From Cotesia glomerata (Eukaryota > Arthropoda > Insecta > Hymenoptera > Braconidae), in assembly GCF_020080835.1 (NCBI RefSeq), contig NC_058163.1, positions 5,801,318 to 5,865,317 of the forward strand: 64,000 nucleotides of DNA. Direction: 5' to 3'. Shown piece after piece: positions 59,531-64,000 of this stretch. Both the position numbers and the translations under genes were made by a program. A model generated the notes under the pieces. That model saw only the letters and a program-made list of their open reading frames with translations. It was not told where the DNA came from and did not search any database. Each line of letters begins with the position of its first letter. Positions within the stretch are counted from its first letter, which is position 1.

Positions 59531-60593
59531 AGAAACAACAAAGCTAATAAAAAATTAAACTTGCTAAGCTAGTATAACAGAAATAATCTAATTCTCCACT
59601 GGAATTCTATGCAATTAATAAATAATTTAAAAATGAATAAATAAATCACCCGGCAAAAAAATGTACGGTAAGCAAATAAAATTCCATTAATTCTTGGAAT
59701 ATCAAAATAATGTAACGGATAAATTAGCCCAAGGGCCATGAGTCTAGGTATCATAGAGGTCGTACAAGAAATTCTCAACACACAACGAGGGTCGCGAGAA
59801 CTTCTTCTAAGAGTATTTTCTTCCAGCCTCTAGGCTTCCATCTCTATATATTCATACATACATAGATATATCTACCTATACCTATACTTAAGGTTATGTA
59901 TAGATGCATGTGCTCGCTTGAGTGTATACTGGATGATGTTAAAGTCTTATAGTAGTAAAGACTCATGAACGCAATGGTTCATGGTTCCCAAGCGATTCTA
60001 TGAATACAAAATACGAGGTCGAACTCCAACTCTGTGATAGCAAACTCAGCTGCACTGCCAGTACATTCAATCATCTTAGACACGCCCGGCATGTTTGACT
60101 GTATAAAAATCTAAGCTTTTTCTTCGTCATAGATCGTTATATTATACTCTACCTGTATTAATCTCTTGACTCGTGATTCGCTTTTAATGTCATTTTGATT
60201 AATGAATTTACAACAAGACGTGGAGAAACTTTATTAATTCTTTATTGTTTATTTATTTACTTATACACACTCATAAACTCATAACTGTAACCATTACGTT
60301 ATAAGTATCTGTGTCTCGTTAATGGAAAGTTTATGTTTCTCTGATATTTCATTTTACACGTCAACTACATTTCCTTTCTTCCAATTACTGAATGTTTTAA
60401 TTATCTCTACTAAAATTCTTTGATTGAATAGAGAAAATTATTCGATTATTAGAGTGAAAAATTAAAAAAATTTGATATCTTGTCGATTATAACATTTATT
60501 TGATAGCTACGCTATCACATTTCTGTAAATTGCACCTGAAAGCCTTATAAATAAGCTTTGATTTTCTTGCTAATTTTTTTTTCCTTAATTAAA
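59531..60593. other. no recognised gene
   Basis: The patch 59690-60130 is less AT-rich (CGAGGGTCGCGAGAACTTC). No supported ORF or RNA gene. Confidence 0.4.
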
Positions 60594-60595
60594 TA

Positions 60596-60847
60596 CAGTA
60601 GCGCTCAAAAGTATTTTGACAACATTATGCGTTAGTTTTTTTCAAAAATGTCAAAATACTTTAGTGCCCCCATTTTCCTAATATTTGAAAAATTAAACTT
60701 TCTTTTGTTACAAACAAAAACCACTTTGACACTATTTTGTAGATTATTCAAAAGCTGTTAAAAAATAAATAAATAATTATTGTGTTTCATATTTATTTTT
60801 AATTAAACCATTAAATATATTTATCAAAATACTTTTGAGCACTACTG
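60596..60847. mobile_element. Tc1/mariner-type MITE
   Basis: The left end CAGTAGCGCTCAAAAGTATT (then TTGACA) and the right end TATCAAAATACTTTTGAGCAC (then TACTG) are inverted, with TA on both sides (60594-60595, 60848-60849). The CAGT start, the CTCAAAAGTATTTTGA core and the TA target are typical of Tc1/mariner derivatives. 252 bases, no transposase. Confidence 0.85.
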
Positions 60848-60849
60848 TA

Positions 60850-61268
60850 ATTTAGGAATAAAAATTCAAAAATTTTCAAAAATCTCAAAAATGATCACTT
60901 TCACTCTTTTTTTGTGCAACAACAATTTAACGCAATGTCCTATTAAATTTTTGTAAATTTTATCTACAAGTTTATGAGTTACTTAGTATAATAAATAATT
61001 AAGTAAAAGTTTCCGTGAAGAAAGTTGCGAAATTTCTTCAGTGATCTGTCGGAAATCCTGAGGAGTTCATGTTTTGACACAAATTTGAATTCTAGAAGAA
61101 TTCCGGATGAAATCATAAGTGAGAATTTGATTAAAAACACAGTAACAATTGGAAAAAAGAAACTGTCTAGAATTGATACGAATTTCACTCCATTTAGTTC
61201 TAGCTTGAAATCAGCAAAAATTCCATTGAAAATCCTCAGGGTTTTCTCTGGAATTCCTCGGGATTCCC
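60850..61268. repeat. GAATTCC-rich degenerate repeat, left part
   Basis: Words such as TTCTAGAAGAATTCC, AAATCCTCAGGGTTTTC and TCTGGAATTCCTCGGGATTC recur in variant form at 62519-62860 (AAATCCGCAGAGTCTTC, CAATTCTTCCGAATTTCC). The TTAA element is inserted between the two. Two overlapping 110-codon frames here are repeat translations. Confidence 0.5.
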
Positions 61269-61272
61269 TTAA

Positions 61273-62514
61273 GGGGGTATTCTGGTCTAGAAATTTGAAA
61301 AAATCGATTTTTTTTTGCATATTTTCAAAGTTTAGACCCTTAAAAATATGTCCTTAAATGGATTTTTCAAAATTCGAATTATTTTCGAAGATACAGTCGA
61401 TTTTGTGACGCAGCATCTAAGCCGGTGTAAATGGCAACAAGCCTCAGCTGAGAACACTCTTGAAGAGTTTGTCCACGAACATCCCCCCCTGGATGAAAAA
61501 GTACTGAAAGTAATTGAGCCCATTTATACCAGTTTATCGTCTGACGATTTACTACATCGATGTTTGGGATCTGAAACTCAAAATAACAATGAATCGCTCA
61601 ATTCATTAATATGGACTTTTGCTCCCAAGCATATTCACGCTGGATCTCAAACAATTCAAATTGCGAATTATTTAGCTGTTGCCATTTTTAATGAAGGTTA
61701 TTTACCCATCTTAAAAATGATGGAACTTATGGGCATCACCGTTGGTACTGAAGCTCATTCATTTGCTATGAGCGCTCTGAGCTACGAGCTACTGCTGCTT
61801 CCAAAGAAGGCAGAACAGCTCGATTAGCTGAAAGAACTTCACAAAACATCGAATATGAAGTTGAGGAAGGCCCAATGTATGGATCTGGAATCGCCGATTA
61901 ATCCAAAGTGAGTATTGAATGTTATTATACGAGTTATTCTACTATAATTGTTTCTCAAACTTTAAACGCGTTTTTCTCAAAACTGTTTTTTTGAAGTGGT
62001 TGACATGATATCTCAAGTTCTACCTGACCGATTCTTTTGAAATTTGGTGGAAATCTTCTTTATATATCTCTCTATCGCGTCTGCCTTGGATTTTAAAAAA
62101 TTTCAATTTGGAGTATTTTTAAAAAATTCGAAAAGGTCAAAAAAAGGGGGTAAAAAAAAAAATTGATATTTCATGTCGACGCCATTTTGTGAATTTTTTT
62201 TTTTTTCTTGACTAAGGTCAACGCGATAGCGACATCTTTACAGATTGAGAATTTTTTAAATTTTTTTGTTTCAGATCACTACAAGGGCTGGAATCATGTC
62301 AACCAGGATGCACCGTTTTTTTTGTAGCCCCCACTTCACCGACCTGTAATTTGTCCAATTTATCATTTTTTTTTTTTTTTTCAATTTTTTTTTATATTCT
62401 TGAAACGTTAATAAACATCATATAAAAAAACCTATAGTAAAAATGTTCTTAATTTTTTTTTTATGTTAGTTTGAAAAATGCCTAAAATTTAGGCTTCTAG
62501 ACCAGAATACCCCC
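61273..62514 (+). mobile_element. Kolobok-type DNA transposon, internally deleted
   Basis: Perfect 20-base terminal inverted repeats, GGGGGTATTCTGGTCTAGAA (61273-61292) and its complement (62495-62514), are flanked by TTAA (61269-61272, 62515-62518). TTAA target duplication and G-run ends are the marks of the Kolobok superfamily. Carries a fragment of a transposase-like protein (61420-61901). A full element would need a much longer ORF, so the 5' coding part is deleted. Confidence 0.85.
61420..61901 (+). pseudogene. C-terminal fragment of a Kolobok-type transposase-like protein
   Basis: Peptide blocks in order: CKWQQASAENTLEEFVHEHP, DEKVLKVIEPIYTSLSSDDL, LHRCLGSETQNNNESLNSLI, WTFAPKHIHAGS, ANYLAVAIFNEGYLPILKMM and ELMGITVG. 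A frame change near 61784 follows, then AASKEGRTARLAERTSQN and EGPMYGSGIAD before TAA. The (T)QNxNESLNS box and the terminal YGxGIAD tail are shared by a family of long transposon-encoded proteins in animals; I place it with Kolobok because of the TTAA ends. The N-terminal DNA-binding (THAP-like) and catalytic parts are missing. The open frame upstream of about 61420 is not obviously part of the protein. Confidence 0.75.
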
Positions 62515-62518
62515 TTAA

Positions 62519-63580
62519 GTTATTGTAATTGATACTGGATGTACAAAATTGTACCCATTTTTTTGCAAATCTATCTGGAAAACTGTGTGAATTTCCATCA
62601 ATTGCTGAATAGAATAGATAGGACGGCGTTTACTCTGTCTACCTCAAGTCTGAAAACCACAGAAATTCCTACGAAAATCCGCAGAGTCTTCTCCACAATT
62701 CTTCCGAATTTCCGTAAGAAATATTAATAATCTAAAAAGAAAAAAAAAATAACGAACTTTCTCGAATGCGTGAAATCCGGAAGAACTCTGGCAAAATTTT
62801 AAAGAGCCTAGCTTCAGAATTCCTTTGGAGTTCTTCAAGAGTCATTTATAAATCATGGAATAAACTACAATTCGGCATTTCATACAGAAAACTGTATCGA
62901 GCCCTATCTGCCAAAATCTAGCTGAAATTCTGCACAGGAAATAGTTTTTAGTAAATCAAAAATATCATATTTATATTTATTTTTTTTTTTTCTAATTGTT
63001 ACTGCAGTATTTAATAAAATTATCACTTACAATATCATCTGGAATTCAGGTTTATGTCAAAATATGAATTCCTTAGGATTTTCGGCAAATTACTGGAGGA
63101 ATTCCATACTTATTACTTTTCTATAGTTTGTTTTTCATACCATTGAAGCGTATAATATTGATTTTCAATATGATTCAGTGTTATAATAAAGACATGATCA
63201 TTTTTCAGCACAGTAAACAACAAAAATATTTTCGTTTCAAAAAAATTTTAGACAAATTATTAACGTAAGATAAATTTCAATAAATAAATCATCCCAATAA
63301 ACATAATTTATTTTTTTCCAAACCATCAATATATCCAAATAATTAGTAACTCTAATTAACTCGTCTTATAAAATACGAATAATTAGCTTCACCTCAGACT
63401 GGCCTACTTATAAATTATACTCATAAAATAATATATGATATGTATTTAAGATAAATTAAATGACGTATACAGGTTAATTTCGTGACCGTGGTTAACATGG
63501 TGAGCCGATGAGATTTATCGTGCTAATAGACTACCTGATGCTCAGCAATTATTGAGTACAATTTATAAACTCAGCTTAAA
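62519..63580. other. right part of the degenerate repeat, then AT-rich DNA
   Basis: 62519-62860 continues the repeat of 60850-61268. From 62940 to 63580 nothing is recognised. Confidence 0.4.
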
Positions 63581-64000
63581 GAAAAAGAAAGACTCTACTG
63601 TGCTATGGGAATATTAAAAAAAGAATAGTTTGTATTTGAAAACGGACGTTGGTAAAGTGTCTGGATGATCAACATCAGGGTGTAATAGACGAAGAAGATG
63701 AAGGTGATGTGAGATGTGGAGGAGGAGTACGTGGAGGCAGAGGAGGATTTTCGCTGAGAGATCGTTAAGAGAACTTACATTAGGTTATAGTGTTATGTTG
63801 ATGGTCGTGTTATTGGTAACGTGTTTTAAAAGTGTTTATAATATAACCATAAAGTGTATAGTACACAGCAGTGTATGTGTGAGCGTATCGCTTCTGCTGC
63901 TGCTGCTGCTGCAGGTCTGTGTATGAGCGTAGTTACTCAGGTGTGACGGAATGCATACTAACGGGGGTTATAGGCTAACGACTACTGCCTCTTGTAATTG
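63581..64000. other. GC-richer window edge with a CTG repeat; possible exon or UTR start
   Basis: Composition changes near 63640: purine-rich GACGAAGAAGATGAAGGTGA, then GGAGGAGGAG-like words, and a (CTG)n run at 63894-63912 ending in CAGGT, a donor-like sequence. A 70-codon frame (63714-63926) is unrecognised. It may be the beginning of a gene that continues past the window, but this cannot be shown here. Confidence 0.35.
63894..63912. repeat. (CTG)n microsatellite
   Basis: Six consecutive CTG units followed by C and AGGT. Confidence 0.9.

Noticed and set aside
61025..61357. 110- and 113-codon frames on both strands
   Set aside because: Overlapping opposite frames in the GAATTCC-rich repeat; the plus-strand one crosses the end of the TTAA transposon.

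Overview
The window looks like AT-rich intergenic and gene-poor DNA from an insect. I infer a hymenopteran, quite possibly a parasitoid wasp. The evidence is indirect: multi-exon genes with GT-AG introns, a remnant of an insect nicotinic acetylcholine receptor beta1 subunit, several small trypsin-inhibitor-like (TIL) cysteine-rich genes of the kind common in wasps, R1-clade, Jockey-clade, Kolobok-type and Tc1-type elements, and a tRNA-derived SINE. Nothing looks bacterial or viral. The species cannot be fixed without a search.

Layout of host genes: two 3' exons of a lipocalin (2265-2813, +); a weak transferrin-like remnant (about 4760-5045, +); a decayed nAChR beta1 copy (7100-8298, +); a TIL gene with three visible exons (18452-22233, -); a small possibly secreted ORF (28973-29281, +); a second TIL gene with two exons (35808-37088, -); and a third, damaged TIL locus on the other strand (50004-52092, +). 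No complete gene with a recognised signal-peptide exon was found.

Most of the rest is mobile DNA. An R1-clade non-LTR retrotransposon (44291-48186) carries gag-like zinc knuckles, an endonuclease and a reverse transcriptase broken by frameshifts and stops. Two shorter copies (719-1254 and 51249-51766) share its 3' end, and all three end in a TG/AC microsatellite. Those microsatellites mostly sit inside a second repeat family ('family A'), which has a terminal hairpin, a long TG tract and degenerate internal modules and occurs at nine places. A large set of terminal-inverted-repeat elements begins CAC.G or similar, mostly with TA on both sides. Three others sit at TTAA sites (35292-35823, 36148-36875, 61273-62514); the last still carries part of a Kolobok-type transposase.

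Elements are heavily nested, most strikingly at 29283-34344, where at least five inverted-repeat structures lie inside one another. They also touch genes: a TTAA element supplies the stop codon of one TIL gene, a repeat begins at the stop codon of the small ORF, and the intron of the third TIL locus is filled by family A and R1 pieces while its expected splice acceptor AG reads TG. Boundaries come from reading the sequence by eye. Family names rest on motif recognition, not on database searches.
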